This document shows, one piece after another, positions 39,786-49,932 of a DNA stretch of 64,000 nt. How positions within the stretch are numbered: the stretch's first letter is position 1; the number at the start of each line of letters is the position of its first letter. The stretch is from positions 97,894-161,893 of the forward strand of contig NZ_LRUN01000037.1 in assembly GCF_001679645.1 (NCBI RefSeq), written 5' to 3'. The position numbers and the translations under genes are program-made. The notes beneath the pieces are model-generated. The model was not told the origin of the DNA. It searched no databases and saw only the letters and a list, made by a program, of their open reading frames with translations. Origin of the DNA: Pseudomonas bananamidigenes. Its GTDB lineage: Bacteria; Pseudomonadota; Gammaproteobacteria; Pseudomonadales; Pseudomonadaceae.

Positions 39786-42134
39786 ATGCGCTATTTGTTG
39801 ATGTTGCTGTTCTGTTTGCCCCTCCTGGCAAACGCCGTCGAGTTCGACGAGTTCACCCAGAGCCTCCCGCTGGGTCGATCCCTGCAAGTGTTCGAAGACC
39901 CGAGCGGTCAGGCGAGCATTGCCGACGTCCGCGCGCAGGCCGCTGCCGGACAATTCAAGGTTCACGATAAAGCCACGCTCAATGCCGGTTACTCACGTTC
40001 GGCGTTCTGGCTGAAGATCGACCTGCATTACCGCCCGAGCAATCCGGCGGCGCAGCGTACCTGGCTGCTGGAGCTGGCCTATCCGCCACTCGATCACCTC
40101 GACCTGTATCTGCCCGATGCCGCCGGCGAATATCGTCTGGTGCGTCAGACCGGGGACGCATTGCCGTTCGCCAGTCGCGAGATCCGGCAGAACAACTATC
40201 TGTTCAACCTCACGTTCAAGCCCGACCAGCAGCAGACCGTCTATTTGCGGCTGTCCAGCGAAGGTTCCATCCAGGCCCCGGTGACGTTGTGGTCGAGCAC
40301 CGCGTACCTCGAAGATCAGCCGTTGCGTCTTTACGTGCTGGGCCTGATTTATGGCGTGCTGCTGGGGATGCTGGTCTACAACCTGTTCATCTACCTCAGC
40401 GTGCGCGACACCAGTTACCTCTATTACATCTTCTATATCGCATCGTTCGGCCTGTACCAACTGTCGGTCAATGGTGCGGCGGTCGAGTATTTCTGGCCCG
40501 ACAACCCTTGGTGGGCCAACGCCGCCACGCCTTTCTTCATTGGTTGCGCGGGGCTGTTCGGCAGTCAGTTCGCCCGCAGTTTCCTGCAGACCAAAAACCA
40601 CAGTCGCTGGCTCGACCGTCTGTTGATCGCCCTGATCATCTTCGGCGCCGTGGTGATCGGCCTGTCGTTGATGACCAGTTACGCCCTGGCGCTGCGCCTG
40701 GCGACGACGCTGGCACTGACCTTTACCGTGGTGATCTTCGCCGCCGGGATCCTTGCCTGGTGGCGCGGTCTGCGCGTGGCGCGCTACTTCATCATCGCCT
40801 GGTCGGCGTTTCTGCTCGGCGGGATCGTCAACACGATGATGGTGCTGGGCTTGCTGCCGAATGTGTTCCTGACCATGTACGCCAGTCAGATCGGTTCGGC
40901 CATCGAGGTGGCCCTGCTGTCTCTGGCGCTGGCCGACCGTATCAATGCCATGCGCGAGCAGCAGGCTCAGACGCTGTTCGACGCCGGCCAGAAACTCGAA
41001 TTGCTCAACCAGCAACTGGCCCACAGCAACAAACTCAAGGACGAATTCCTCGCGACCCTGACCCACGAACTGCGTACGCCAATGAACGGAGTGATCGGCT
41101 CGCTGGAGTTGATGCAGACCGTCGAACTGGATCCGGAGCTGGAGCAATACCAGCAGACCGCCGCCGGTTCGGCGCGGGACATGATGCGCATGGTCAACGG
41201 TATCCTCACCCTGACCGAATTGCAGGCCGGCAAGCTCAAGGCCACGCCGGGCAGTTTCAGCCTGAGGGCGGTGGTGGAGGCGCTGCGCGTGCAGTTCGAA
41301 GGCAACGCCTCGAGCAAGTCGCTGGACTTCAAGGTCGACGTGCTGCCGACACTGCCGGATCGATTGAATGGCGACAGCGCCAAACTCGTGCAATGCCTGG
41401 AGTGTCTGCTGGACAACGCGATCAAGTTCACCCGGGTCGGCGGCCTGGCGTTGCGGGTCACCGGCAAGCCGTCGACGGACAATCGCCTGGCGCTGTCTTT
41501 CGCCGTGATCGACACCGGCATCGGATTTACCGATCTGGGCGAGGCCACGCTGTATCAGCGCTTTTTCCAGCTCGACGGTTCAATGACTCGCGAGTACGGC
41601 GGTTTGGGCGTCGGTCTGGCGATCTGCCGACAGCTGGTGGAATTGCTCGGCGGCAAGCTCACGCACCGTTCCGAGCCGGGGCGCGGCAGCCGTTTTCAAC
41701 TGGACGTGGAGTTCGAGTTGCCGGCGGTTGAAGCCGCGCCGACGCTTGTTCGCGATGCCATACGCGCACCGCAGGACTGCACCGTGTTGCTGGTGGACGA
41801 CAACAGCGTCAATCAACTGGTGATGCGCGGCATGCTGCTCAAACTCGGTTTCCGCGTGCGCACCGCCGACCACGGTGCCGCCGCCATCGAATGCCTGCAG
41901 CGCGAGCCGTTCGATGCGGTGCTGATCGATTGCCAGTTGCCACCGCTCGATGGTGTGTCGCTGTGCTGCCAGATCCATGACTTGCCGGGCTGCGCCCACC
42001 TGCCGGTGTTCATGATCGCGCAGGGCGCCGATCGCGAGCACTGTGCGTCGGGCGGGGTGATCGATTACTTGAGCAAACCGGTGAAATTCGAGGACTTGCA
42101 GGTCGCCATGCAGCGACGGGTATTGAGTTGCTGA
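39786..42134 (+). CDS. ladS: LadS-type hybrid sensor kinase (7TM-DISM, HisKA, REC)
   Basis: 782 residues: signal peptide (1-17), periplasmic 7TMR-DISMED2 sensor (about 30-160), seven membrane segments (about 180-395), HisKA with H427 in THELRTPMNGVIGSLELM, HATPase (VQCLECLLDNAIKFT, DTGIGF, GGLGVGLAICRQL), and a receiver with D715 in AVLIDCQLPPLDG. No Hpt domain. This order and its place next to thiD match P. aeruginosa LadS (PA3974, from memory), a calcium-responsive kinase that feeds the Gac/Rsm pathway and favours biofilm and type VI secretion. The orthology is by synteny and architecture; the same ligand is not proven. Confidence 0.85.
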   Translation: MRYLLMLLFCLPLLANAVEFDEFTQSLPLGRSLQVFEDPSGQASIADVRAQAAAGQFKVHDKATLNAGYSRSAFWLKIDLHYRPSNPAAQRTWLLELAYPPLDHLDLYLPDAAGEYRLVRQTGDALPFASREIRQNNYLFNLTFKPDQQQTVYLRLSSEGSIQAPVTLWSSTAYLEDQPLRLYVLGLIYGVLLGMLVYNLFIYLSVRDTSYLYYIFYIASFGLYQLSVNGAAVEYFWPDNPWWANAATPFFIGCAGLFGSQFARSFLQTKNHSRWLDRLLIALIIFGAVVIGLSLMTSYALALRLATTLALTFTVVIFAAGILAWWRGLRVARYFIIAWSAFLLGGIVNTMMVLGLLPNVFLTMYASQIGSAIEVALLSLALADRINAMREQQAQTLFDAGQKLELLNQQLAHSNKLKDEFLATLTHELRTPMNGVIGSLELMQTVELDPELEQYQQTAAGSARDMMRMVNGILTLTELQAGKLKATPGSFSLRAVVEALRVQFEGNASSKSLDFKVDVLPTLPDRLNGDSAKLVQCLECLLDNAIKFTRVGGLALRVTGKPSTDNRLALSFAVIDTGIGFTDLGEATLYQRFFQLDGSMTREYGGLGVGLAICRQLVELLGGKLTHRSEPGRGSRFQLDVEFELPAVEAAPTLVRDAIRAPQDCTVLLVDDNSVNQLVMRGMLLKLGFRVRTADHGAAAIECLQREPFDAVLIDCQLPPLDGVSLCCQIHDLPGCAHLPVFMIAQGADREHCASGGVIDYLSKPVKFEDLQVAMQRRVLSC

Positions 42135-42229
42135 TGGGGTGAAAGCGCCGCGATTTAGGCCGATATGACACTTTGATCGGTCTGGAGGCGGTGCTTAACT
42201 GAAGCTCTGGCCGATCGAGGAGCCCCGTC

Positions 42230-43878
42230 ATGAACCTGCATCAGTTCGCCGAAACCCACGAAGTGACCAACCAGCCGCCGTCGCTGGACGGTACCAACCT
42301 GTACCGTATCGACCTGCCGTTGCAGGAATGGTCGCGGCGGTTCGGCGCCGGTTGGGCCGAGTCGCGGATCGATGCCTACGGTGCGCTGGCCGGTGGTCCG
42401 CTGATGGAGGCCGGGTTTCTCGCCAACCAGAACAAACCGGTGTTCGCCAGTCATGACCGCTATGGTCATCGCATCGATCTGGTGGAATTCCACCCCGCCT
42501 ACCACGAGCTGATGCGCACGGCCATCGAGCATGGCCTGACGTCGTTGCCCTGGGCCCATCCACAGGACGGTGCCCATGTGGCCCGGGCCTCCATGACTTA
42601 CCTGCACAGCCAGGCCGAGGCGGGCAGCGGTTGCCCGCTGACAATGACCTTCGCCAGTGTTCCCGCGCTGCGCTTGCAGCCTGATCTGGCTGAGCAATGG
42701 CTGCCGAAAATCCTCGCCACCGAATACGACCCGCGAAATGTCGGCATGGCCCACAAGGCCGGTGTGACCATTGGCATGGCGATGACCGAGAAACAGGGTG
42801 GAACCGACGTGCGGGCCAACACCACCAAGGCTTATCCGGTGGGGGCCAGCGGCCCGGGCCAGGCTTATGAGCTGGTGGGCCACAAGTGGTTCTGTTCGGC
42901 GCCGATGTGCGACGCGTTCCTGACGCTGGCGCAGACCGACAAGGGCCTGACCTGCTTCCTGCTGCCGCGTCATCGTCCGGATGACACGCGCAATCAGTTC
43001 TATATCCAGCGCCTGAAGAACAAGCTCGGCAATCAGTCCAACGCCTCCAGTGAAGTGGAGTTCCGGGGCGCACTGGCGTGGATGATCGGTGAGGAAGGGC
43101 GCGGCGTGCCGACCATTATCGAGATGGTGGCCATGACCCGTTTCGACTGCATGGTCGGTTCCAGCTCGCTGATGCGTCAGGCGCTGACCCAGGCCAGCCA
43201 TCACTGCGCCCACCGCAAGGTCGGCGGCAAACTGCTGAGTGAACAGCCACTGATGCAGAACGTGCTGGCCGATCTGGCACTGGAAAGCGAAGCCGCGCTG
43301 GCCCTGAGCCTGCGCATGGGCAAGGCGCTGGATCATCTGAATGATCGCCATGAGGCGCAATTCGCCCGGCTGGTGACGGCGGTGGGCAAATACTGGATCT
43401 GCAAACGTGCGCCGGGGATGATCAATGAAGCCGCCGAATGCATGGGCGCGCCGGGTATGTCGAAGACAGCATCCTGCCGCGCCTGTACCGCGAAGCGCCG
43501 GTGAATTCGACGTGGGAAGGTTCCGGCAACGTGCAATGCCTGGATGTGTTGCGTGCACTGTCGAAAGAGCCGGGCGTTCTCGATGTGCTGTTCAACGAAC
43601 TGGGTGACGGCCATGGCGACAAGCGGCTGGCCGCACATATCCAGCAATTGCAGGCCTCGTTCAAGGACACCGGCGACATTCAATACCGGGCGCGGCAACT
43701 GACCGAAGACATCGCGCTGGGGTTGCAGGCGAAGCTGTTGCTGGAGGCCGGGAATTCGGTGGTCAGCGATGCGTTTATCGCCAGTCGCCTGAGTGGCGGC
43801 GGCCGGGTCTACGGCGCGTTGCCCCGTGGGCTGGATGTCGAAGCGATCGTCGCCCGCTCGACGCCGCAAGGTTTCTGA
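42230..43878 (+). pseudogene. Acyl-CoA dehydrogenase (AidB-like), apparent frameshift
   Basis: First frame from ATG 42230 (GAGGAG upstream) carries the FAD/substrate regions (MGMAMTEKQGGTDVRANTTK, FCSAPMCDAFLTLAQT, GRGVPTIIEM) to INEAAECMG. The second frame resumes GYVEDSILPRLYREAPVNST to 43878. A missing G near 43447-43448 accounts for the break; repaired length 549 residues, the size of AidB-like enzymes. Flavoenzyme of the acyl-CoA dehydrogenase superfamily; substrate unknown. The position after ladS fits the gene order I recall, but the TetR gene I remember next to it in P. aeruginosa is absent. Confidence 0.85.
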
Positions 43879-44000
43879 CTGCAATTTCCAGGCACCGAAA
43901 GTCCCTGTCAGATTGATGAATAGCCACAACGCCACTGTTTCCGTGAAGCCACGATGCAGGCAAGATGAAGCTCTGCAAGTCAGAACACAGGAAGCTGATC

Positions 44001-45464
44001 GTGACCGAAGCGTTTATTGTCGTTCAAACCGCCGAACAGGCCGTGGATCGTCTGGCCGAGCTGCATGAGCGGGCCACCACGGCGCTGAACTCGGCGCTCA
44101 AGCGTTATCTCAAGGATCGCGTCGAGCCCGACGCCGGGCAACGAGCCCTGTTCCGTTATCCCGAACTGCGTCTGACCTACCACTGCCAGGGCGAAGTCCC
44201 GCAGACCACCCGCGCTTACGCCAAGGTGCAGTTGCCTGGCACCTACAGCGTTACCGTCACCCACCCGAAGGCGTTTCGCAAATACCTGCTGGAGCAGCTC
44301 ACGCCGCTGATGCACGACTTCACGGTGACCGTCGAAGTCGGTGTCAGCGAGCAGAATATTCCGTACCCGTACGTGGTCGAGCAGGGTGATGAACTGGCCG
44401 GCTCCGGTGTCACCGCCGCCGTGCTGGCGCGGGTGTTCCCGAGTACCGACCTGTCTGCCGCCACCGACGGCATCGCCGACGGTCTCTACGACTGGGAAAA
44501 CACCCATCCGCTGCCGCTGGCGCTGTTCGATGCGGCGCGCGTCGACTTTTCGCTGCGTCGTCTGGTGCATTACACCGGCAGCGACTGGCGCCATGTACAG
44601 CCATGGATTCTGCTGACCAACTATCACCGTTACGTCGACCAGTTCATCGTCCATGGCCTGGAACAACTGCGCCGCGATCCGCGTTTCGTGCGCATGGTAT
44701 TGCCGGGCAACGTGATCATCGAAAAAGGCATGGACCACGGCGAAGCCTCGGCCATTGCCGCCGGCGTGGTCTGGCACCGTTACCAGATGCCGGCCTATCA
44801 CCTGATCGCCAGCGATGGCCACGGCGTGACCCTGGTGAACATCGGCGTCGGCCCGTCCAACGCCAAGAACATCACCGATCACCTGGCGGTACTGCGTCCG
44901 CATTGCTGGCTGATGATCGGTCACTGCGGCGGCCTGCGTCAGTCGCAGACCATCGGCGACTACGTATTGGCCCACGCTTACATGCGTCGCGACGGGATTC
45001 TCGACCGGGTGGTACCGCCGAACATTCCGATACCGGCCTTGGCCGAAGTGCAGCTGGCGTTGCAGCAAGCGGCGGCCAATATCACCGGCGAGAAGGGCGA
45101 AGAGCTGAAAAAACGCCTGCGCACCGGCACCGTGCTGACCTACGACGACCGCAACTGGGAATTGCGCTGGGCCCAGGAGCGACCGCTGATCAACCTGTCC
45201 CGCGCCGTGGCGGTGGACATGGAAAGCGGCACCATCGCCGCTCAGGGTTATCGCCTGCGGGTGCCGTACGGCACGTTGCTGTGCGTTTCGGACAAGCCGC
45301 TGCACAGTGAAATCAAGCTGCCGGGTTCGGCCAACGCGTTCTACGAGCGCGCGGTCAGCCAGCACTTGAAGATCGGTATCGAAGCAGTGGACCTGCTGCG
45401 CACCGAACTCAACTCGCTGCACTCGCGCAAACTGCGCAGCTTCGACGAACCGCCGTTCCGCTAA
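44001..45464 (+). CDS. amn: AMP nucleosidase
   Basis: About 487 residues from GTG 44001, with AGGAAG eight bases upstream (an in-frame ATG lies at 43965). It has an N-terminal Amn domain and a C-terminal nucleoside-phosphorylase-like domain: NIGVGPSNAKNITDHLAVLR, WLMIGHCGGLRQSQTIGDYV, and AVDMESGTIAAQGYRLRVPYG with the conserved MESG. It hydrolyses AMP to adenine and ribose 5-phosphate, regulated by ATP and phosphate in E. coli. Confidence 0.95.
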   Translation: MTEAFIVVQTAEQAVDRLAELHERATTALNSALKRYLKDRVEPDAGQRALFRYPELRLTYHCQGEVPQTTRAYAKVQLPGTYSVTVTHPKAFRKYLLEQLTPLMHDFTVTVEVGVSEQNIPYPYVVEQGDELAGSGVTAAVLARVFPSTDLSAATDGIADGLYDWENTHPLPLALFDAARVDFSLRRLVHYTGSDWRHVQPWILLTNYHRYVDQFIVHGLEQLRRDPRFVRMVLPGNVIIEKGMDHGEASAIAAGVVWHRYQMPAYHLIASDGHGVTLVNIGVGPSNAKNITDHLAVLRPHCWLMIGHCGGLRQSQTIGDYVLAHAYMRRDGILDRVVPPNIPIPALAEVQLALQQAAANITGEKGEELKKRLRTGTVLTYDDRNWELRWAQERPLINLSRAVAVDMESGTIAAQGYRLRVPYGTLLCVSDKPLHSEIKLPGSANAFYERAVSQHLKIGIEAVDLLRTELNSLHSRKLRSFDEPPFR

Positions 45465-45536
45465 CGGTTTGTCGTGGTCATTTGGCGGTCGGGGCACTAG
45501 CATTAGCAGCTCCGACCGTTAGGTGTTGTTTTGCCC

Positions 45537-46172
45537 ATGTCCCGTCCCCAACGTCCACCTTCCCGCCGCCCCGGCGCGAAGCCGTCCTCTTCAGCCCCGC
45601 GCCGTGTCGCCAAGGCGCCGCCGGCCGAGCCGAAGCTGATCCTGTTCAACAAACCGTTCGATGTGCTGACGCAATTCAGCGACGGTGAAGGGCGGGCGAC
45701 GCTCAAGGATTACATCGACGTTCCGGGCATCTACCCGGCCGGACGACTGGATCGCGACAGTGAAGGTTTGCTGCTGCTGACCAACGACGGCCAGTTGCAG
45801 GCGCGAATCGCCGACCCGAAGCACAAACTGGCGAAAACCTATTGGGTGCAGGTCGAAGGCGTGCCGACGGCCGAGCAGTTGCAGCGCCTGCGTGACGGTG
45901 TCGAATTGAATGACGGCATGACCCTGCCCGCCGAAGCGCGGCAACTGGATGAGCCTGAACTGTGGCCGCGCAATCCGCCGGTACGCTTTCGCGCGACCAT
46001 TCCGACCACCTGGCTGGAACTGGTGATTCGCGAAGGGCGCAACCGTCAGGTGCGGCGGATGACGGCAGCGGTCGGGCTGCCGACATTGCGGCTGGTGCGG
46101 GTCAGGATCGGTGACTGGACGATCGAAGGGCTCGATCAGGGCCAGTGGAAAGAAGTGCCGGCGCGTTTATAA
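45537..46172 (+). CDS. rluE: RluE-type 23S rRNA pseudouridine synthase
   Basis: 211 residues from ATG 45537 (a TTG two codons earlier is possible). A basic N-terminal tail precedes the RsuA/RluBE catalytic domain: [35 protein letters not shown] (catalytic Asp in GRLDRD) and [21 protein letters not shown]. Without an S4 domain it matches RluE (U2457 of 23S rRNA). Overlaps the convergent DUF2788 gene by 6 bp. Confidence 0.9.
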   Translation: MSRPQRPPSRRPGAKPSSSAPRRVAKAPPAEPKLILFNKPFDVLTQFSDGEGRATLKDYIDVPGIYPAGRLDRDSEGLLLLTNDGQLQARIADPKHKLAKTYWVQVEGVPTAEQLQRLRDGVELNDGMTLPAEARQLDEPELWPRNPPVRFRATIPTTWLELVIREGRNRQVRRMTAAVGLPTLRLVRVRIGDWTIEGLDQGQWKEVPARL

Positions 46173-46376
46173 GGCGCCGGATTCGATCAGGCCGATCACC
46201 ACGCTCTTGATGATGAACGCGGCCACGCCCAGGCCCAGCACGAAGAACAGAATGAACGAGCCGAAGCGCCCGGCCTTGGACTTCTTCGCCAGATCCCAGA
46301 CGATGAAACCCATGAAAATGATCAGGATGCTGACCAGACCGGTCATCATCCACTCTTCAAATACGGCTGGATCCAT
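46167..46376 (-). CDS. DUF2788 small membrane protein
   Basis: 69 residues, [20 protein letters not shown], with two membrane segments (12-28, 41-63) separated by a short basic loop ([12 protein letters not shown]). Recognised as DUF2788, a Pseudomonas and relatives family of unknown function. Codon use is native. Overlaps the rluE stop on the other strand. Confidence 0.85.
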   Translation of the reverse strand: MDPAVFEEWMMTGLVSILIIFMGFIVWDLAKKSKAGRFGSFILFFVLGLGVAAFIIKSVVIGLIESGAL

Positions 46377-46515
46377 CGGGCATCTCCGGCACTGTGCGGC
46401 AGAAAGGGCGGCGGGGAGTATACGCCAGCGACGGTTGACGCGGCATTGACCTGCGTCGGTGTGCCGCAGTCATTCGTCGCCTGCACTGGCTTCTTCGCGT
46501 TTGCAATGCATTCCC

Positions 46516-46540
46516 CTGTGGGAGCGAGCCTGCTCGCGAA
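46516..46540. repeat. Single REP sequence
   Basis: CTGTGGGAGCGAGCCTGCTC followed by GCGAA, a single REP hairpin just after the Lrp-type gene. Same type as in the pair at 56823-56917. No inverted partner was found nearby. Confidence 0.8.
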
Positions 46541-46547
46541 GACGGTT

Positions 46548-47027
46548 TCAGTTGCGCAGATGCGTCAAGGGCAGTTCGGTGCTGTTGAGCACCTGATTCA
46601 GCACAAAGCTCGAACGCACGCTGGTCACGCCTTCGATGCGGGTCAAATGTCCCAGCAGCAGCTTCTGATAATGGTCCATGTCCGGCACCACGACTTTCAG
46701 TTGATAGTCGGCATCGACCCCGGTCACCAGGCTGCATTCGAGCACCTGCGGCAAGGTGCGGATGGCCGCTTCGAAGTTCTCGAAACGCTCCGGCGTGTGC
46801 CGGTCCATGCCGATCAGCACGTAGGCTGTCAGGCTCAGGCCGAGCATCTTGCGGTCCAGCAGGGCCACCTGCCGCGAGATGTAGCCGTCGTCCTCCAGTT
46901 GCTTGACCCGACGCGAGCATGGGGACGGTGACAGACCGATGCGCTCGGCCAGTTCCTGGTTGGAGATGCGGGCGTCGCGCTGCAATTCCGCCAAAATGCT
47001 CAGGTCGTAGCGGTCGAGTTTGCTCAT
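46548..47027 (-). CDS. Lrp/AsnC family transcriptional regulator
   Basis: 159 residues. HTH in ILAELQRDARISNQELAERI and PSPCSRRVKQLEDDGYIS, followed by an AsnC-type RAM domain (AYVLIGMDRHTPERFENFEA, GVDADYQLKVVVPDMDHYQK). Such regulators form octamers and respond to amino acids. The regulon is unknown; divergent from a 455-bp spacer containing a terminator. It is not obviously BkdR or DadR, since no amino-acid catabolic gene adjoins it. Confidence 0.9.
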   Translation of the reverse strand: MSKLDRYDLSILAELQRDARISNQELAERIGLSPSPCSRRVKQLEDDGYISRQVALLDRKMLGLSLTAYVLIGMDRHTPERFENFEAAIRTLPQVLECSLVTGVDADYQLKVVVPDMDHYQKLLLGHLTRIEGVTSVRSSFVLNQVLNSTELPLTHLRN

Positions 47028-47482
47028 GAATCTGTCCTTTGTCCTGACTATTGCGGCGGATTATCTATCCGGGGTTAAAAATTGCGCAAGTGATGTTTAT
47101 TTGAGCAATCTTCGCAATCATCTGTCGCAGCCTCAGGCCTATCCTTATCACCAGAATCACTGCTCGGTAACACAGTCCACTGCGGCCCGCCCAATCAGGC
47201 CCGCCGCGGCCGCCGCCCCCACCGGGGACGTGCCGGCCCCCGAGCTGCACACTGTCCAGAAGACGGCGTGAGGTGAGCCGGCGTCAAAAGCGTCGAGCCA
47301 GGACGAAGTTCTCTGAAGGGGAGGCCGACGGGTCTCCCTTTTTTCTTGCCCGCGATTTGACCTCTCCCGCTCAATAAATAAATGGCGTGACTGATAACCT
47401 GTTGCAGAACCCGGTGTGCCCCTTCCCGGTCTTAGCTACAGGCACTCTTAATGACAGGCTTTGGCCCGCAGTGAGGAATTTC
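47028..47482. other. Long intergenic region with possible small RNA or peptide
   Basis: 455 bp between the Lrp-type gene and the DUF6515 gene. A strong terminator sits at 47319-47344, 139 bp before the next gene, so something upstream of it on the plus strand should be transcribed: a small RNA, a leader, or a short frame running from about 47101 (TTG) to 47271, which ends in an Ala/Pro-rich stretch. The short frame has no good ribosome site. No family recognised. Confidence 0.4.
47319..47344 (+). terminator. Rho-independent terminator in the Lrp-DUF6515 gap
   Basis: GGGAGGCC (47319-47326) and GGTCTCCC (47331-47338) make an 8-bp stem (one mismatch) with a GACG loop followed by six T. Confidence 0.85.
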
Positions 47483-48514
47483 ATGAAGTCGCGTATCTGG
47501 CGTGTGGCCAGTGTTGGTTTGCTGTGTGTGAGTGTCTGTGCCCAGGTGCTGGCCGATGAGCCGCAGAATCGTGGCCCTGAGGGAGGCGGGCGTGAACGGG
47601 AGCATTGGGGGCACAATGAAGGTCGCGAGGGCAACAATCAGCCGCGTCCACAAAACCAGCCGCAACAGAATCAGCCACGACCGCAGAACAACGAGATCAT
47701 TCGCGGCGACAACAGCCGTCAGTTCGAGCATAACGGTCAGCAACACAACAACGGGCAGTGGCAGAATCGCCCGCCCGTTCAACCCGCGCCGGTTCATCAG
47801 CCGCCTCCGCCGCCGGTGAACAATCTGCCGATCCAGCCGCGCCCCGATACCGTGCGCCAGACTCAGGAGCCGCGTCAGGGCTACTACCGCGACGAGCGTC
47901 CGCAGAACGGTTATCACCCGAACTGGCAGACCGGCAACCGACCCGATGATCGCCGCTGGCCGGGGCGTCCGGACGGGCATGGCAATGGCTGGGGCCCGGG
48001 CCCGCAGTATCGTCCGGGCCACGTAATCGACCGCTTCCCGGATCGCGACTTCCGCGTGCCGTATCGCGGTCAGGATTATTTCTATTCCGGCGGCTACTGG
48101 TATCGCCCGCAAGGTCCGCGTTATGTCGTGGTTCAGCCGCCACGGGGGATCCGCATCCAGTACCTGCCGGATTACGCCCGTGAGGTGTGGATCGGCGGTT
48201 CGCTGTTGTTCCTGGCGGCAGGCTCGTACTACGCCTATCAGGAAGCGACCCAGGATTACGTAGTCGTCGAGCCGCCGGTGCAGCAACCGCCGCAACCGAC
48301 GGGCAACGGCTATGACGTGGAAGCGTATCCCGCCAACGGCCAGTCGCCGGAGCAGGTCCAGCAGGACGGCTATCAGTGCTACCAGTATGCGGTGCAACAA
48401 AGCGGCTTCGATCCGCGTACCGCAACCTATCAGCCAGCGCCCGAGGTGGTGCAGGCCTACCGCCAGGCCCAGGGCAATTGCCTGAGCAGTCGCGGTTATC
48501 AGGTCAACTACTGA
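47483..48514 (+). CDS. DUF6515 family secreted protein
   Basis: 343 residues from ATG 47483 (MKSRIWRVASVGLLCVSVCA), with a signal peptide ending QVLADE. A long low-complexity N-terminal region is rich in Gln, Asn, Pro, Arg and His (residues 25-190), then a compact part with DYFYSGGYWYRPQGPRYVVV, a hydrophobic segment IGGSLLFLAAGSYYAY, and the end YRQAQGNCLSSRGYQVNY. The C-terminal domain corresponds to DUF6515-like proteins. Function unknown; the disordered part suggests cell-envelope or matrix binding. Overlaps the convergent transporter gene by 7 bp. Confidence 0.75.
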   Translation: MKSRIWRVASVGLLCVSVCAQVLADEPQNRGPEGGGREREHWGHNEGREGNNQPRPQNQPQQNQPRPQNNEIIRGDNSRQFEHNGQQHNNGQWQNRPPVQPAPVHQPPPPPVNNLPIQPRPDTVRQTQEPRQGYYRDERPQNGYHPNWQTGNRPDDRRWPGRPDGHGNGWGPGPQYRPGHVIDRFPDRDFRVPYRGQDYFYSGGYWYRPQGPRYVVVQPPRGIRIQYLPDYAREVWIGGSLLFLAAGSYYAYQEATQDYVVVEPPVQQPPQPTGNGYDVEAYPANGQSPEQVQQDGYQCYQYAVQQSGFDPRTATYQPAPEVVQAYRQAQGNCLSSRGYQVNY

Positions 48515-49404
48515 GCACGGGCAGCTTGCACCACTTCCTGCGGGTCGGCGTGCACCAGCACTTCGGCCCGCGGGTAGGCCGCATGAATCGCATCCGCCGC
48601 TTGATCGCTGATGCCGTGGGCGACTGACAGCGTCAGCTCCCCCGGCAACTCCAGATGCAATTGCACGAACCAGTGATTGCCGGAAATCCGCGTACGCAGA
48701 TCGTGGGCGCCCAAGACGCCCGGCACAGCGCAGGCCAGTTCGAGCATGTGCTGGCTGACATCCACCGGCAGCTCTTCATCCATCAGCACCGAAAAACTTT
48801 CCCGGGCGATCTGGATCGCGCTCCACAGGATGTACACGGCAATCCCCAGACCGAACCAGGCATCCAGTTGATGAAAACCCAGACCCGCCAGGATCAGGGC
48901 AATCAGGATGCTGCCGTTGAGCAACATGTCCGAACGGTAATGCAACGAGTCCGCCCGCACCGCGTTGGAGCCGGTCTGTTTGATCACCCGGTGTTGCAGC
49001 ATCAGCAGCGCCGCCGTCAGCACCAATGAAAACACAATGACGCCGATGCTGATCCAGGGCGCGCCGAGCGGTTCCGGTCGCTGGATGCGCTCGTAAGCCT
49101 GCAATGCGATCAGCACCGCACTGCCGCCAATGAACAGCGCCTGCGCCATGCCCGCCAGAGACTCGGCCTTGCCGTGGCCATAACGGTGATCGTCATCTGC
49201 CGGGCGCAGCGCGTAGTGCACCGCCAGCAGATTGAGCAATGAAGTGACGCCATCAAGGGCCGAGTCGGTGAGGCCGGCGAGCATGCTCACCGAACCGCTC
49301 AGCCACCAGGCGATGGCTTTGGCGATGATCAGCGTACAGGCCACCGCCACCGAGGCGCGGGTCGCCAGCCGCAGCAGGTGGGCGTGTTCGGGGCTGGAGG
49401 TCAT
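48508..49404 (-). CDS. Cation diffusion facilitator (FieF/YiiP-like) efflux transporter
   Basis: 298 residues, six membrane segments and a cytoplasmic C-terminal domain. Metal-site residues are D47 and D51 in TDSALDGVTSLL, and H155 and D159 in LHYRSDMLLN, the DD-HD set of Zn/Fe transporters of the YiiP group. Proton-coupled export of Zn2+ or Fe2+ is expected. Metal specificity cannot be told from sequence. Confidence 0.92.
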   Translation of the reverse strand: MTSSPEHAHLLRLATRASVAVACTLIIAKAIAWWLSGSVSMLAGLTDSALDGVTSLLNLLAVHYALRPADDDHRYGHGKAESLAGMAQALFIGGSAVLIALQAYERIQRPEPLGAPWISIGVIVFSLVLTAALLMLQHRVIKQTGSNAVRADSLHYRSDMLLNGSILIALILAGLGFHQLDAWFGLGIAVYILWSAIQIARESFSVLMDEELPVDVSQHMLELACAVPGVLGAHDLRTRISGNHWFVQLHLELPGELTLSVAHGISDQAADAIHAAYPRAEVLVHADPQEVVQAARAQ

Positions 49405-49419
49405 GGGGGCGTCGATTCC

Positions 49420-49839
49420 TTATGCGGCAGGTTGCAGGCCGAACATCGCCAGTTGCTGAGTGCTGCCCTTGTGCTGGATCAGGCGCGGGTCGTCCAGCGG
49501 CAGGTTGCGGCCCAGCTCTGTTTCGAGAATAGCCTGCAACTTGAGGTTATCGACCTGACCGTCCGGGCCGATGGCTTGCTTGAGTTTGGCCGGATCGACC
49601 TGCGCCGTGTGGCCCGGTTCGAAATAGATCGCGCCGGTGGTGAAGTCCACGGCAAACGCGATCAGGCCGGGGATGATGTAGAACAGCAGGCCCACGGCAT
49701 CGAGCACGGCAATCGCCGGGTCGATCTTGCCGTCGAGCTGGCCGCGCCGGTCGGGATAGAAAATCGACCCGCACGCAGTGATCTGAGTGAGCAGGGTGGC
49801 AACCAGTACACCGCCGATCAGGCGAAAAGGTAAGCGCAT
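49420..49839 (-). CDS. Small lipoprotein, YceK/YidQ-like
   Basis: 139 residues from ATG 49839 (AGGAG six bases upstream; MRLPFRLIGGVLVATLLTQI). Lipobox region ITAC then GSIFYPDRRGQLDGKIDPAI. A hydrophobic stretch (AVLDAVGLLFYIIPGLIAFA) could insert in a membrane. YceK/YidQ family resemblance rests on CGSIF and the DP repeat; function unknown. Some databases give such proteins misleading nucleotidyltransferase names. Confidence 0.65.
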   Translation of the reverse strand: MRLPFRLIGGVLVATLLTQITACGSIFYPDRRGQLDGKIDPAIAVLDAVGLLFYIIPGLIAFAVDFTTGAIYFEPGHTAQVDPAKLKQAIGPDGQVDNLKLQAILETELGRNLPLDDPRLIQHKGSTQQLAMFGLQPAA

Positions 49840-49932
49840 GGGAATCTCCTGAGTCATCTGTTAACGAAGCGTCATCGTGTGAAGTTAAGACCCTGACGAA
49901 CGCTCAGCAGTTCGCCGTTATACTCGCCGCGG

